NCBI RefSeq assembly: GCF_950295315.1
Contig: NC_080180.1
Coordinates: forward strand, 64,179,411 to 64,243,410
Length of the DNA: 64,000 nucleotides
Reading direction: 5' to 3'
DNA from: Erinaceus europaeus
Taxonomy: Eukaryota > Chordata > Mammalia > Eulipotyphla > Erinaceidae
Positions 1 to 12,437 of the stretch are shown in pieces (positions within the stretch are counted from its first letter, which is position 1; every line of letters starts with the position of its first letter). The position numbers were made by a program, and so were the translations under genes. Below the pieces are notes generated by a model. The model was not told the origin of the DNA and made no database searches. It saw nothing but the letters and a program-made list of their open reading frames with translations.

Positions 1-2260
1 ATTATTTATCCCTTCTAAGTTATTTTTTGTAGGAATACCTATATATTCTTCTTAGTGTCTTGTTTTATTTAACCAGAGAATTCCTCAGCGTTGCCTTACT
101 GTGGCGCTGAGGAGTGAACATGAGCCTGTCGGTGCCCCAGACATGAAAGTCTCTTTGCATAACTGATACACTGTCTCCCCTTCCCTTATTTATCCATGAC
201 GTGCATTCTTAGAATGAAGAAGGGAAGGTGTGCCATTCTTCATCAGGTAATCCTGGTGGGTGTTGTGCAGAATATTTCTCACACGGCTCTCAGCGGTATT
301 GAGAGGAATATGGGACACGCACGGGAGAATCAGCACAAAGGTTAAGACTCTGTCTTGTTCCTGAGATCCATGTGACTCTTGCTGGTTCTTTTGCTAATGG
401 CATTGGAAATTTTTAGGTAGGTATGCCCCCACTGAATTTCCTGGTATGTACTTACTTGGCCTATTTATTTTATGGTCTATATGTGGGACCACTCCTAGTT
501 TTTTTTTTTATGAGAACCCCCCTACTAACTTTTTAAAATAAGAGCTTGGGAAGGTCCATGGCCCTCAATAATTCCTTGAACATAACAAGTACATATAAAT
601 ATTAACTGTCATCATCCTCATCATTGTATCTAGTTTAATGGTATTTGCTATAATCTGTAACTAGGAATAATTATCCTCCTTTTTCTTTTTTGGTCACATT
701 TTTTTTACCAGGATTATGAATTTCTGACTTAATAAGCTTGATTTTTACCCTAACACTTGCCTCTTGATGGCTTGCATGGAGTAGTATCTTACAAGCAAAG
801 TAGAATTAGTTCTAAAATATAGTCATATTGAAAATAAGTCTCTGTTCATATAAAAAGCAGTTTTGTTAACTTCCGTGATGCCTTTTTAAATAATATTATC
901 ACTCTTAAGTAGTCCTGTGCTTCCCCGTGCGTCTAAAGCGGCCTGAAAATTACCACTAGCAATTTAAATATCAGCAACTGCAAAGTCACTGCTGTCTATC
1001 ATCATTCCCTGTTCCCCACCCCTAAAAACCCGATTTCCCCTTCCATTCTTATTCTGGCCACAAGTATACCTCATATCAGAAGTCTATCTCCAGACCCAGA
1101 TTCCAGAAAGGTCCCGTTCATTTGTAGTCGTGCAGTCATGCTGTCTCTTTGCTTTGTGAAAATAAATAAAATGAAATGAAGGCAAAACTCATTCAAAATG
1201 GCATTGAAGGGCCCAAAGGGGTGCTTGTGCCACCCATGCAGCTTACAGAGCTAACAGGAAGAGGGGTGATTCCTCTTCTCCCCACACGCTAGGATCTAAC
1301 CTCTGCCAAAGGAAGCCACTGCAGCTTGGAAGTCTTGTTCTGCTCAGTGAAATTGTGTTCAGAGCAATGTTCACCAGTGTCCTCCTAACCTAATAGAAAC
1401 TGACCTTCCCTTTGCCTCTCTACTCTTTTGTGGTTTGCTGCAGAGTTTGCTCTGTAAAAGTTGAAATCCTTCAGCTATTCATATTAATTCACATGTAAAA
1501 TAACTGGTCACTTTATTGTTTTTAAGTTTAACAGTTTCTATTCCTTGTCAAGGATCCTGGATATACTTTGGCTCCAGCTTCAATAATTCTTCACTAGACT
1601 TTGATTTCTTAAATATTTCAGCATGCTTTCATAATCTCTAATTACACCTGGTAGCCAATCAACACTAATAGAACTTTTTAATTATTTTCACATAGACTAC
1701 AAAGCAAGATCTACTTGAAGTTGTGCTAAGTGCCAGATGAATGAGAACTAATGACAGCAGTTGAATCCCCTCCTGACATTGGTTCTTCAAAATAAGAACA
1801 TAGCTCCCAATGAGTGTAGCACCATGTCAACACATACACACAAAATCTATACTAAGCTATTTTTGAAAGCTAGATAAGTTCTTGTCGTTTAACACGTACT
1901 AGTTTACATTTAAAGCAGGAAAGTAGACAACCTTAGATGACTAATTTCCCTAGGCTACGTTACACTAAAACAGAAATCTTTGTTAGAAACTGCAGTCTCA
2001 GTAGAGTTTCAAAACTTTCCTTAAACCAAAATGAAGTCTCTTTCACCTGAAGGTGACAAAAAGAAGACAGAATGGCAGAAACATGAGTGATTAGTTAGTA
2101 TCTACTGCTTTCACTGTAACATTACTTCCCCCTTTTGCTGGATTCAACAATATGAAAAAAGTATTTCTTACTTTAAGATATAGAATTAATAGATGTAGCA
2201 ATTCTTATTATTCTTCTTGTCATCATTGACACCTTCAGTGCTCTGGGCTTGTTTCCCCAA
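1..2260. other. AT-rich intergenic sequence
   Basis: Apart from one SINE fragment near the left edge, this stretch holds no recognisable gene or repeat. Stops are frequent in every frame and the base composition is that of a mammalian gene desert. Confidence 0.6.
72..185 (-). mobile_element. SINE fragment (type-3 hedgehog-like SINE)
   Basis: The segment starts with the accagag...ctcag block and contains 'gaaagtctctttgcataac'. The same order is seen in the copies at 36.2, 55.6 and 58.1 kb. It is an old, diverged copy in reverse orientation. Confidence 0.5.
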
Positions 2261-2263
2261 TAT

Positions 2264-2390
2264 ATAGAGAAAAACAGACAGACAAAGAGAAGAAAGACAA
2301 TGGCTCAGAGGCTTCCTGTAGTGAGTGCAGTGCTGCAAAGTTCAGATCTGGATCCCACTCACAGCAGCACACCAACCAGGCGACAAAACT
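2264..2390 (-). mobile_element. Degenerate tRNA-derived SINE fragment
   Basis: A purine-rich 'agagaaaaacagacag' block is followed by a decayed body and a 'gatcccactc' head in the order expected of a reverse-oriented SINE. It is much diverged from the younger copies. Confidence 0.35.
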
Positions 2391-2399
2391 TGATGGCCC

Positions 2400-4560
2400 G
2401 TCATAGTTACTTCATAGCTCACTTGTGACTATGTTCAATGTAATTGTACAGACAAGCATTGCAAAATTTAGCAAGTGTCATTTTAAAAATATTTAGAGTG
2501 TATTATTTTCAAGAGAAGGCAAGGAAGAGGCAACTGCAAATAGGGCATTTAGATAAGGGAGTTCTTGAATGGTCCATGTATAAAGTACCTATTCAAACGT
2601 AATGTATAAGAAACTTAATTAAGAAGAATGCAATATAAAGCAAGGAATTGATTAGTAGTAAAATTTAAGTTTGTGTAATATAAGTATTAAAATGTGAATG
2701 GACCTTAATTGTGTAAAATAAAATATTGGTTAAGTTCTGCATGAATTATTAAATATATTGATTTTGCTGTATGTAATTTCAAATAAATATGTGTGGGATA
2801 TAGGTTTTTAAAAATGACTTTAATACGTTTTAGGTAGGTTTTATACCCTCCATTTAACCAGAGCACATTTCCTAATAATATTCTGTGCAAAACTTTTTTC
2901 TTGCTTAAATTAGGTCTGAGTATCAAAAAGAAAAACCTTTGGCTTTTAACTACCTAGTTATAATGGGGAAAAGGAACTCTAATTTGTTCCATTATTACAT
3001 TTTAATTCTTCTTTATTTTTTTCTAAGAAATGCAAGGTCTCATTTCTCACCAAATGCTTGGTGGCTTAGATAGTTTAAGAGACAAAAATCCTGATCATAA
3101 ATAGACTGTTTATATAGAGAGTTATCATGTAGCCTTTATTACTGTACATAGAATTCTGTGACCTACTATATGTTCTTAAAAACCACCAACACTACTTCAT
3201 TCATGACTCCTCACTCAGAAGAGTCCATCTGAGTACATCTATCTATCTGAATTATTGTGGAACAGTAATTCTTTGTATTATTTGAAAGTAGTTTTCTATG
3301 TAAACAGATGGTATGAGAGCTTTCAAAAGTATAAGAAATCCATCCTCAACATAAACCAACAGAAGTCAGATACACTCCTTTCAGTTTTCAAATAATTTGA
3401 AAGGAGAGCTCTTGTGTTCTACCAAAATATTATCAGTGTAAATAAGTGATGAGTTTTTGGTGTACCTTCCTGAAAGAACTACACTCAAATAGTCTTTTAC
3501 TCAGGTGATGACCAAAAGTTCTTTGTTTTGTTTTTTGCCATACAGTTGCTTTAGAAGTAACACCTTGTTCTCTGACTTTTCTCTCTTCTTAAGACATGGA
3601 AATCTGTGAGTGAACACTGAGCTCATTGAAGGAGTGTGCAATCCTTAGCTAGCTAAAGGGTGTAGCTGAGCAGTGACCACCTTCGAAGGGAAGATGTTAC
3701 CAGGGGAATGGAATGTAAAGCTTCTTTATTTAGACTCACTGCGTGACTTTGCAAAACACGGAAAAGGCAGTGTAATAATATAGTCCATATAGCAATAGTT
3801 TCAGACTCAGTCTCTTTGCAAATATAGTCTGATCCCAAACCCTGACTTATTAGCTTACAGCACTTAAGCAATGTTTTTATCTTTTGCAAGAGCCGCTATC
3901 CTCATCTGGAAAAGAAGAATAATATAAAATTCATAGATTTTCTTGAGAATTCTATGGACTGCTAAGGGTGATATATGGCACAGAGTCAGGGCTCAAGTAG
4001 CTTCAATTATTATTTACAATATGTAATCGCTACCATATTCTTCACTATTGTATTGTTTATTGATAAAACGCCAATTAGATGGAATGCATTCATTCATTAT
4101 ATGAGCTCATTTTGGGGTTCGGCTGAAATCAAAAGTTGTATTTTATTTTCTAGGCAGCTTAACAGTCAGTGAAATCCTTTATAAAGTTCATTCAATTTCA
4201 GAAGTGTCATCTTTATTTTATCTCATTTGATTGATATTTACATTTTTCAAAAAAAGCTGTGGCTCTAACTACTTTCATAGAATATATATTGTAGTTATTC
4301 TGCATCCAAATACACTGCATATTTATTTTTCAGGAAACGATTCACAAGTAGTCCACATTGTTCTTGAAAGCTCTTGATCATTACTTGAGTATGCGACTCA
4401 GCCATTGTCAACATTATGACACAGTGCTTTTCACATCAACTGTATTGATTCTTGGTTTTTAGCTGAGTTCTCAAATACAGAATCCGAGATGACAGTGAAC
4501 AGTGGTGTTAGATAGAGTGTATCTGCCCTATTTGTCGCTCCTTGTATTTATTTGATTTGA
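2400..4560. other. Unique AT-rich intergenic sequence
   Basis: No gene, RNA or clear repeat is visible. The longest open stretches (under 80 codons) have no family signature. Confidence 0.55.
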
Positions 4561-4566
4561 TTTGGG

Positions 4567-4750
4567 TTGCATTGGATCGACCTTCTCGTGGTGCATCCCG
4601 TGAGTACCCATTCATTGGGGAAACTGACGATCCTTCCTAGCCGACTGAATCCACATGGATGCCAGTCACTTTCAAAGCCAGCAACAAGCAGCTCCTGACA
4701 GCTTTTCTCTTGACTGGCTACGGAAGAAGGGCAAACGCTAGAAGAAGAAG
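4567..4750 (+). mobile_element. RTE-like non-LTR retrotransposon 3' tail (truncated)
   Basis: The last 38 bases (4712-4749) are identical to the reverse complement of 56162-56199, where they encode the C-terminal end and stop codon of an RTE-like reverse transcriptase ORF (see 56164-56690). Here the same end is preceded by about 145 bp that do not read as the same protein. The element may be a decayed LINE tail or a non-autonomous element that borrowed an RTE 3' end. It ends in AAG repeats and abuts a reverse-oriented SINE. Confidence 0.5.
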
Positions 4751-4913
4751 GTCAGAGAGAAATTGAGGGGGGAGATAAAGAGGTAGAGAGACACCCTTGG
4801 TACTGCTTCACCAGTCAGGAAGCTTCCCCGCAGTGAGTAGGGAACAGGGGATTGAACCTGGGTATTTGATCATGGTAACGTGCTCTCAACCACATGAACC
4901 ACCTGACTGGCTG
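4751..4913 (-). mobile_element. tRNA-derived SINE
   Basis: In reverse orientation it reads 'agagagaaattgagg', then a 'gcttcaccagtcagg' body, then a 'ggattgaacctgggt' B-box-like head and a 'cacctgactggctg' start. It directly follows the RTE-like tail. Confidence 0.75.
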
Positions 4914-5220
4914 TGATATATGAGACAAATTCTGTAGTACAACTGCAGAATATAATCTATAGACTTCTTCAACATTAACTTACTTCTTAGATTCCTAAGT
5001 ATATTGGATATAGCAGAATTGTTAAATTTTATTCAAAGAGCATAAAACTGACTAGGCTATGCTGTTCTTAGAAGTTAGCTCTCATTCAGTCTTTTCTACA
5101 GTAGATGCTTCATGGACTTCAGTATTCTGAGTGAAACATGATTGACAGGAGTAAGGGAAGAGAAGTGCTACCTTTCATTCATAGTCATCTAGCCCTCACA
5201 GTTTGCCGAGGTCACTGCCC

Positions 5221-5388
5221 CCTTGCTAGAGGACCTGTGGCGGAGAGGTCCTGCAGCGGTCAAGCACAAGCATGGCACCGGCAGGTATGAAATGCTGAGT
5301 TCGGGCCAATGCCTCTCCATTTTTAGGCCATGCTCTGGTTATCTTTCTCTCTCATAAATAAATAAATGAGCAGAAGAAACGTGACGTG
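5221..5388 (+). mobile_element. SINE copy, diverged
   Basis: It has a tRNA-like head with 'gagttcgggcc', a short body and a 'ctctctcataaataaataaa' tail, like the copy at 29.68 kb. It is a forward-oriented old copy. Confidence 0.5.
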
Positions 5389-5580
5389 TCAATTTTTACT
5401 CAGCTAAAAGACAATGGAATTTTAACTCTCGTTCAGATATAATTGATTCAAAGTTTATATGATTTTCTCTGGCATTATTACTCACTGTGAGTATTAAGAC
5501 TACTGATTAGAGAAAAAAACACTTGATGAGAATTTAATAGAGTCATTAAGCGAATTTTCCCTTCAGTTCCACTTTCTACC

Positions 5581-7535
5581 TTTTTTTCTTTTTCTTTTTA
5601 TTTAGAAAAATAAAACACTGACAAAACCATAGGATAAGAGGGATACAACGCCACACAGTTCCCACCGCCAGAACTCTGTATCCCATCCCTTCCCCTGACA
5701 GCTTTCCTATTTTTTATCCCTAATGTGTCCTGGAGCTTTCCTATTTAATCCTCTGGGAGTATGGACCCAGGGTCATTATGGAGTGCTGAAGGAGGAAGGT
5801 CTGGCTTCTGTAATTGCTTCCCCATTGAACATGGGCGTTGCCAGGTTGATCCATACTCCAAGCCTGTATCTCTCTTTTCCTAGTGGGGTGGGGGTCTGGG
5901 GAAGTGGGGCTCCAGGACACATTGGTGGGGTCAGGTTGGCATCATGGTAACATCTGGAACCTGGTGGCTGAAAAAGAGTTAACATATAAAGCAGAACAGA
6001 TTGTTTACTGACCATGAACCTAAAGCCTGGAATATTGGGGATGAACATTTGGGGGTCTCCATTTTGGAAAAAGCTAGTAGGTCTATTTTAGGTATATTCC
6101 AGAAGGCCCATGGCTTTACTAGTTTTTGCCTGAGCCTGACATCGGGTATGCAGGTGACCTAAGTTATTGGCTGGGGGGATGGTTTCATAGTTGGTAAAAG
6201 GACCAGGAAGCTGTATCAGAGAAGAGAGTAGAGCCCAAATAAGGGAAAAGTATATAAATATTGCTAACTGTAAACTCCATCGATTTGATCTGGGGCCTAT
6301 AGTCAGCACAGAAGCCTATGTAATCTCTGCATCCCTGTGGGTCTGAGCTCACAATCTGTGGTCATGGCTAGGAACATTCCAGGCTGCACCAATTTTAGGA
6401 CCTATCATCCTGGGGTTATAGCCAGAGTATGTTATCCAACCTCCCTTCGGAGAATGAAACATTCCCTACCCTTGTTGATCCACATTGAGGGCCAGGTCCT
6501 ATAGGGGCCCACAGAGAGGTCCATTATGTTGTCCCTGATGGAGATGACCAATGACAGTGGTGAGAAGGATCTGTTAGAAGTCTAGGCCCATCATGTCTGT
6601 GTGGGAATTCCAGGACTTCCTGACTAGGGCCCCAGGTGATGGGGTGGCCTGGTAGTGACTAAAGAGCCATCATTAAAGTGTGCCAGTCTCCTGTCCTTAT
6701 TCATATTTTATAGTCCTTACTTTGTCTGACAAGGTTAGCTTTGAAGTGATTGAGGGAGGTGCCTAGGTAGGTGAGGAGGATATCTAGGTCTAAGTAGAAA
6801 CTCTTTGATTAGGTCCTTTATGGTGTCTTTCTAGGTCTTTCTGATTGCTTGCTACATTTATTGACTCACTGAAAACTATTGTTCACTTTTTTTAAGGTAT
6901 ATATTCCCCCCCCCCAACTTCTGGATACATGTAAATATGCCCTAACTCATGGACCTGGGTCTATATCTAGGTTTTGAGGTTTCTTAAAAAGTGTACCACC
7001 AGAAATGAATTTATGGAGTCCTATGAGCTAGGAAAGGTCTCACCAGAGTAATGAAACTGGTAGGTTGATATTCCATGCCTGACCTCTTTGGATGCAGTAT
7101 GAAGGGAACCGTGCCAAGGTGGTACTGGTTGTATTGGTTTGGTTGGGATCAGCAGAGGCAGTATCAATTGGTATGAATCGGGAGAAGCATGCAGGAAGGT
7201 GAGCCCCACCCTAGAGGATTCAGGTCTGGGAGAAATATAGGCTTTATAGAGAAAGGGGAAGGTTCCTGCTGTATTAGGGTTTAAGAAGGCAATAGATAGT
7301 TATAGCTATAATCAAATAGTTTGGCAATTGGGTTAACTTTGAAAATGCCATTGTTAGGATTTGCAGTAGCATACAAAACCTCACCATGATTTGTGTCCAT
7401 TTATGCTATTTATGCATATGTGTATCTTATAAAGGAACACCACCAGTTGTTTCTGTTCTCCTTGGTCTAAGCTGTTAGTAGATTCAATATTTCAAAGGAC
7501 AAGTCATTATTAGAAATGTATTAACACTTTGAGCC
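5581..7535 (-). mobile_element. LINE-like retroposon family A, longest copy (probable L1 3' UTR lineage)
   Basis: On the minus strand this element ends in an A-rich tail (T-rich at 5581-5625 on the plus strand), preceded by 'ggataagaggg'-type sequence. The same 3' end occurs at 19.3, 30.1, 33.1, 35.6 and 56.7 kb with different 5' truncation points, which is typical of target-primed non-LTR insertion. No reverse transcriptase coding is recognisable here. Similarity to the 19.3 kb copy is clear to about 6400. Assignment of the part beyond 6840 is by continuity only. I suspect an L1 3' UTR, but its end differs from the L1 ends at 15.1 and 60.2 kb. Confidence 0.6.
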
Positions 7536-7713
7536 CACTGTTCAACCTTTTTTTCTATGTGGCTTTAAGGATTCTGTCTTACATAGAAGACAGCAAAGAC
7601 ATTGGTTAATGAGAGTTACCAGAAGGAACTAAGAGAGAAATCAAGGTATATATTTCCTGTGTCACCACACCCAGACTGCCAAGCGTTAACCTACAACCCA
7701 AACCGGGATGCTT

Positions 7714-7717
<4 letters not shown>

Positions 7718-7763
<46 letters not shown>
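7718..7763. repeat. (CT)n microsatellite
   Basis: An almost pure CT dinucleotide run of about 46 bp. Confidence 0.95.
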
Positions 7764-7765
<2 letters not shown>

Positions 7766-7769
7766 TACT

Positions 7770-9340
7770 TCAAGCAGCTCTCATCTCTGACACGCAGACT
7801 CCAGCTTACTTCAGTTACTTACAGCTTTCCCCCACACTATTTATAAGAGCAACCATACTAGAACAGTCATCTTCCTCAACACTGTCTATCATTTGTGTGC
7901 AGTTTTATTAAACTACCCTCGATTATATAGTTGCTTGTCTAAGTGTCATCTCCTGAGACTCTGGAAATACAATTATTTTGATTATATTACACTGTCTTTG
8001 GTATTTTAGTACAGACCATGCAGTTTCTTTTTCTTGTGCCTGCATTATGGTTACATGTCATCTGTGTGTGAGTTGTATCAGGCTGAATACTGTGTATAGC
8101 TCACTTATTTCTTCCCAGGTAAGTGACAGAAGTTGCCACCTTTTCATGGCCATAGATTTGCGTCTGTATTTTCAGTCATTTTGCAGTTCTGTGCTGGCGA
8201 AAATCTAGTGTCTCTGGAATATTTTTTACAAGGAGGCAACATTAATACTGTGTCGCTAAGCAAACGGAAACCCCAGGAACTAGGCAACCTAAGACCACAG
8301 AACTGAATGGCTATGACTTTATAGCCACTGCCTTCTCCTGTGTGTGTCTTCTACTTTCTTTGAGCTCCCTTAGAGACTTCATCTCAGAAACTGCCACAAA
8401 GCATGCGATGATTCTTCTCATATTCTTTTCAGGGAGTTCTGTAACTTCTGGAGTCACCTATATCCATGGCCGGAGAGTGTTTGCTTCTGTCCTGCTGAGT
8501 TCTTACAGAGTCTCTCCTCCTCTTTCCTCCCTCGGTTATAAATGTGCTTCAGAATTAATGTGATCAAGTTTATGCGTACAATTCTTCATTGAGTTGACAC
8601 TTCCATTTTCCTCTGAGTCCTTATTCTATATTCATGTGCTAAAATGATGCTTATCTTGATTTCAGTATTCAGTGATCTCTCCCCATGAAAATGATGCTGT
8701 CACTTGTTACTGAGACATTCCCGATATTGACTTTTTAAAAACCTTTTAGTACAAAATCAGTCAACTTAGGAAATACTTCTGGAACTCAGAAATTTTTTTT
8801 GAATGTCAGAATTTTAAAGTGTGGTAGAAACAACTTATGTTGTAGAAATGTTCACTTATTTTAAATCATCACATTTAGCATATCAGAAATTATAATTATT
8901 CCATCTCACATAATTGAGAAAGAAATGCACTTGTGAATTCTTTCAAATGAATCCATGGCATGAATATCTTATTTTTTGAAAGAAAAAATACATAAAGTGA
9001 TGAATGGGTGCACTTTTAAGTGTAGTTTCTTTCCTTATAATAAGCATCATGTTAGATTATATCACATGCTGTTGTAGTGGAGAAACTTCTGATTTGGAGA
9101 ATAAAAATAGCATTATGGCTAGCAAAATGGCACAGATTTATTTTAATTTCTCAGAGTATTTGTCAATTTTCTATGATATAAATGAAACATACTATAGAGA
9201 TTTCAAATATAATGCTATAAAATATAGTATATAGATTTCAAATATAATGATACTTTATCGAAAACAAATAATGATTTGTCTGTAGCATTTTTCTAAGTCA
9301 ATTTACTTGTGTTCTTTTTTTTAAACTTTTCTGTTCTTTT
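7770..9340. other. Unique AT-rich intergenic sequence
   Basis: No gene or known repeat is recognised. A short direct repeat of 'atagatttcaaatataatg' occurs near 9195-9250. Confidence 0.5.
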
Positions 9341-9344
9341 GTTA

Positions 9345-9553
9345 AACTTTTTTTAAAAGTACCTTATTTACTTTATAGGGAGTGTGAGAAATCGAGAGGA
9401 AAGGGGAAGACAGAGAGGAAGAGAGACACCTGCAACACTGCTTTACCACTTGCAAAGCTTTCCCCCTATAGGTGAAGACTGGGGGACTGAACCCTTGCTC
9501 CTTGCACATTGTAATATGTGCCCTCAGCCAGGAGCATCCCCCAGGCCCCATAC
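9345..9553 (-). mobile_element. tRNA-derived SINE
   Basis: A reverse-oriented SINE with T-rich start, 'agacagagaggaagagagac', 'ctgctttaccacttgcaaagct' and a 'gggactgaaccc' head. It ends at 'ccaggcccca', immediately before the 33-bp tandem repeat. Confidence 0.8.
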
Positions 9554-9652
9554 CAATGTTCTTATCAAAGAAAGTTACATCTATGTCAATGTTCTTATCA
9601 AAGAAAGTTACATCTATGTCAATGTTCTTATCAAAGAAAGTTACATCTATGT
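9554..9652. repeat. 33-bp tandem repeat, three perfect units
   Basis: The unit begins 'caatgttcttatcaaagaaa' and ends 'catctatgt'. Three units stand head to tail with no mismatch that I can see, and a fourth begins 'cagtatt' and breaks down. It starts directly at the SINE edge. Confidence 0.95.
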
Positions 9653-9794
9653 CAGTATTATTCTGGAATATCTTTAATTGGTTTAATTTGTTGAAATTAT
9701 TCAGAATGACGTCACAAGTGAGACTAAGGAAATTTCAGAGATTAACTTTTTCACTTTCGAAAACGAAAAGCACTTTGAAGATACGTCTTAATGT

Positions 9795-10360
9795 AAAGCA
9801 TACCTTACTTTTGTGAGTGGATAAGTACAAGAACTCATTATCTGAGAAGACATCTTGTCTCCTGATGAACGAATAGATGAGCCTTTTCATGAGACTCGAG
9901 GCAGTTCACCATTGACAGAAGACACCGCTCAAGAGGAAGTGACAGAAGCGGTGGAAGGGAAGGCAGCAGCTGCTCTTGCCTGCCTGGTCCAGTAGTTAGT
10001 TCTCTATCCTGCAGGGAAGCCCGGGAAGGATTGGAGGCACCAGTGGCAGCAGGAGGTTCCTAGTTTGAAAGGACTCCTCAGAGGGCAGCACATGGAAGAA
10101 AGTTTGTGGGCGCCCACAGATACAGACACCTGAAACCATTTACTAATCAGGAAAGGTGGTGACGCTGACAGCAAGAAAGAAATTTGAGAGTAGAGAACAG
10201 AAGTAAATATTGACGCCTTTGGCCAAAAACTAACAGAATAATGCAGAAGATGCAGAAGATGGCTTGATTCCTTTCCTAGGTAACCAGATGCAGGATGTTG
10301 CTATCAGTGAGGACACTGAGCAGAAGTACATTTTGGAAGCTCCTGGGTTATGAATCTAAT
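9795..10360 (+). pseudogene. Possible processed-pseudogene remnant, unidentified parent
   Basis: From about 9851 a stop-free run of 49 codons reads as ordinary soluble protein (rich in E, D, S, T) and ends at TAG near 9998. A second acidic coding-like patch follows near 10245-10350 after non-coding-looking sequence. Upstream codons near 9800-9845 appear to continue the first patch with a frame change. I do not recognise the parent gene. There is no clear poly-A tail or target-site duplication, so chance coding-like composition remains possible. Confidence 0.25.
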
Positions 10361-11940
10361 TCTGTGGACACTGAATTGACATGAGGAAGCTGAAATCCAA
10401 GTAAATAGCATGAGAAAGCTTTCTTTGGGTTAATCCATTTTTGTTCAGGGAGAAAGATTAGGCCATGTAAACTGGAATTTATGCTAGCTGACATAAGAAG
10501 GTATTCAGATTGGTATTAAACATCTGTAAGCCTGTCTCGTCTCTTCCTAGGGACCACACTGGAGAATAAAGCTTAGTGAGAGGTTCTTCACTTGATTTCA
10601 ACACCGTTGCAAAATGCATTTTTCTAGTGTAAGCTCTGTTTGTGTTGTAGCTTGGCTAAGAAAAAAATGTATACCATATTCAACACAAACTTTGTGACAC
10701 TCCAAGCTATATTATGGCTTTCAGATCTGTCTCCCTCTGGCTTTTTCTATATGCCATATGCTACAGGACAAATGAAAAACAGGCTATTCCCTGAACAGCC
10801 ACTTAATCTCCTCTCTCCCTGATCCTCACCTTGGATTTAGAATGCAGTCTCTTTAAATCAACTCTTAAGATCCTCCTTGAATATGAACACTTTCTAAGAA
10901 ACCCCTTAGTTTTCCCCCCATTTGCAATAATCTGTTTTCTCTTTCCTGTGGCTCTTATCTTTCCTTCCACGTTATTTATGTGTAAAAAGATGCATCTATG
11001 GTTATTTTTGTATATTTATGTTTTTTCCTTGCCTAAAAGTCTGTTTAAAGAATGAATATTATTTTTACTAATTCTATCATTTTCTAATATTTTTCTCATC
11101 CTCAGTAAATAACTAATCAATTGATTTATTATAAATTCATTGTATTATATTTACGTAAGATTATGACTTAATAATAGTCTGTGATTATATAGTATGAAAT
11201 ATATAAGTGTATTGATATTTTATTAATGTGAATATGTGATTTTTACATAACTGATATAAAAATATATTGCATTAATTGTATTTAATTCAAAAAGTTAAGA
11301 AAATATATACTTCCATGTAAATGTATACTAGTATGCAAATTTTAAAATGAATTATAAAGACCTATGCCAGGGAAGAAACATATAAACCATAAAGCTATTT
11401 TGTGCCTAGTTAATAGTTAGCGTTCATTAGCAGTCATTACATATAATCATTGTTACTGGTGTGTGTTATCAGCATCATTGATTTCACTAGTGTTGATCCC
11501 ATTATTACTACTAATCCTTAATATTTTCACTAGTAATGAGCAGAGTCACTAACTACAAGTAGGCTAAGGCATAAGGTAGATTCATGCTGCTGTGTTAATG
11601 ACGCAGGTACTAATATATTCATCTGTGTACATCTACGTTCAGATTTAGCGAATGGGCAACATTTGTGAAGATAAGATTGGAAATGCAAGTGACTGGCATA
11701 ATGATAGGAGATAGCAAATGTGTACTTAGAGCAAAATCGTCAGACATGTTATTTTGGTATCCCAAGGCATTAGCCTAATTATATTAGGGATTTATACTAC
11801 AGTGAATAAAATTATCCAGCTGCAGTAATACTAAATACATTTAGTTCTTCACCCCAGCTTGCCTTTCAGGACCGTAAGTCATATTTTAGGGAAACTGGCA
11901 GGCTGTTAGTTTTGCAGTCACTGGGGACTCTCCAGATCAA
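10360..11940. other. AT-rich intergenic sequence
   Basis: It is very AT-rich, especially 11050-11350. No gene or dispersed repeat is recognised. Confidence 0.55.
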
Positions 11941-11947
11941 ATTTTTC

Positions 11948-12070
11948 AGGTAGATTATGAGACAGAGACAGAAATGGAAAGATGCCATGACACTGAAGCT
12001 TCCCCCAGTGCAATGGGGGACCTGGTCCACCCCTCAGCTGTGTGCATGACAAAGCAGGTGCACGCTACAG
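11948..12070 (-). mobile_element. SINE fragment
   Basis: The order 'gagacagagacagaaatgg', 'gaagcttcccccagtgcaatgggg' and 'gcatgacaaagcaggtgcac' matches a diverged reverse-oriented SINE of the second subfamily. Confidence 0.45.
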
Positions 12071-12437
12071 GTGAGCTCTTCCATCAGCCCCAGTTTGGAA
12101 ATGGACGGGGGAAGACTATAGCATCACAAATCAAAAGGAAATTAAATAACTGTCTGGTGAAAATGCAAGACTGTGCAATGAAACTAGCCTTAAAAATTTA
12201 AGCATTATTCATTTTAAGACAGTTTCTATTAGCTGGGTTGTTCTTTAGATTGAAATTTACAAGTAGATTGCCTAAGATAACATGATCTTATTAGGAAATC
12301 CAAAAGTACCAGCTCTGCCTCCGTGGATTACATCCTGTCTTTGGAACTCCAGGAAACTGGTACTCAGGCTCAAGGATTATTCCCACAAGAACCTCTAATG
12401 TGTGAAGCCCTAAATCAAAGTTTAAAACCTAGTGATC

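Noticed and set aside
9554..9652. CRISPR-like array
   Set aside because: Units are directly adjacent with no spacers, and the genome is a mammal's.
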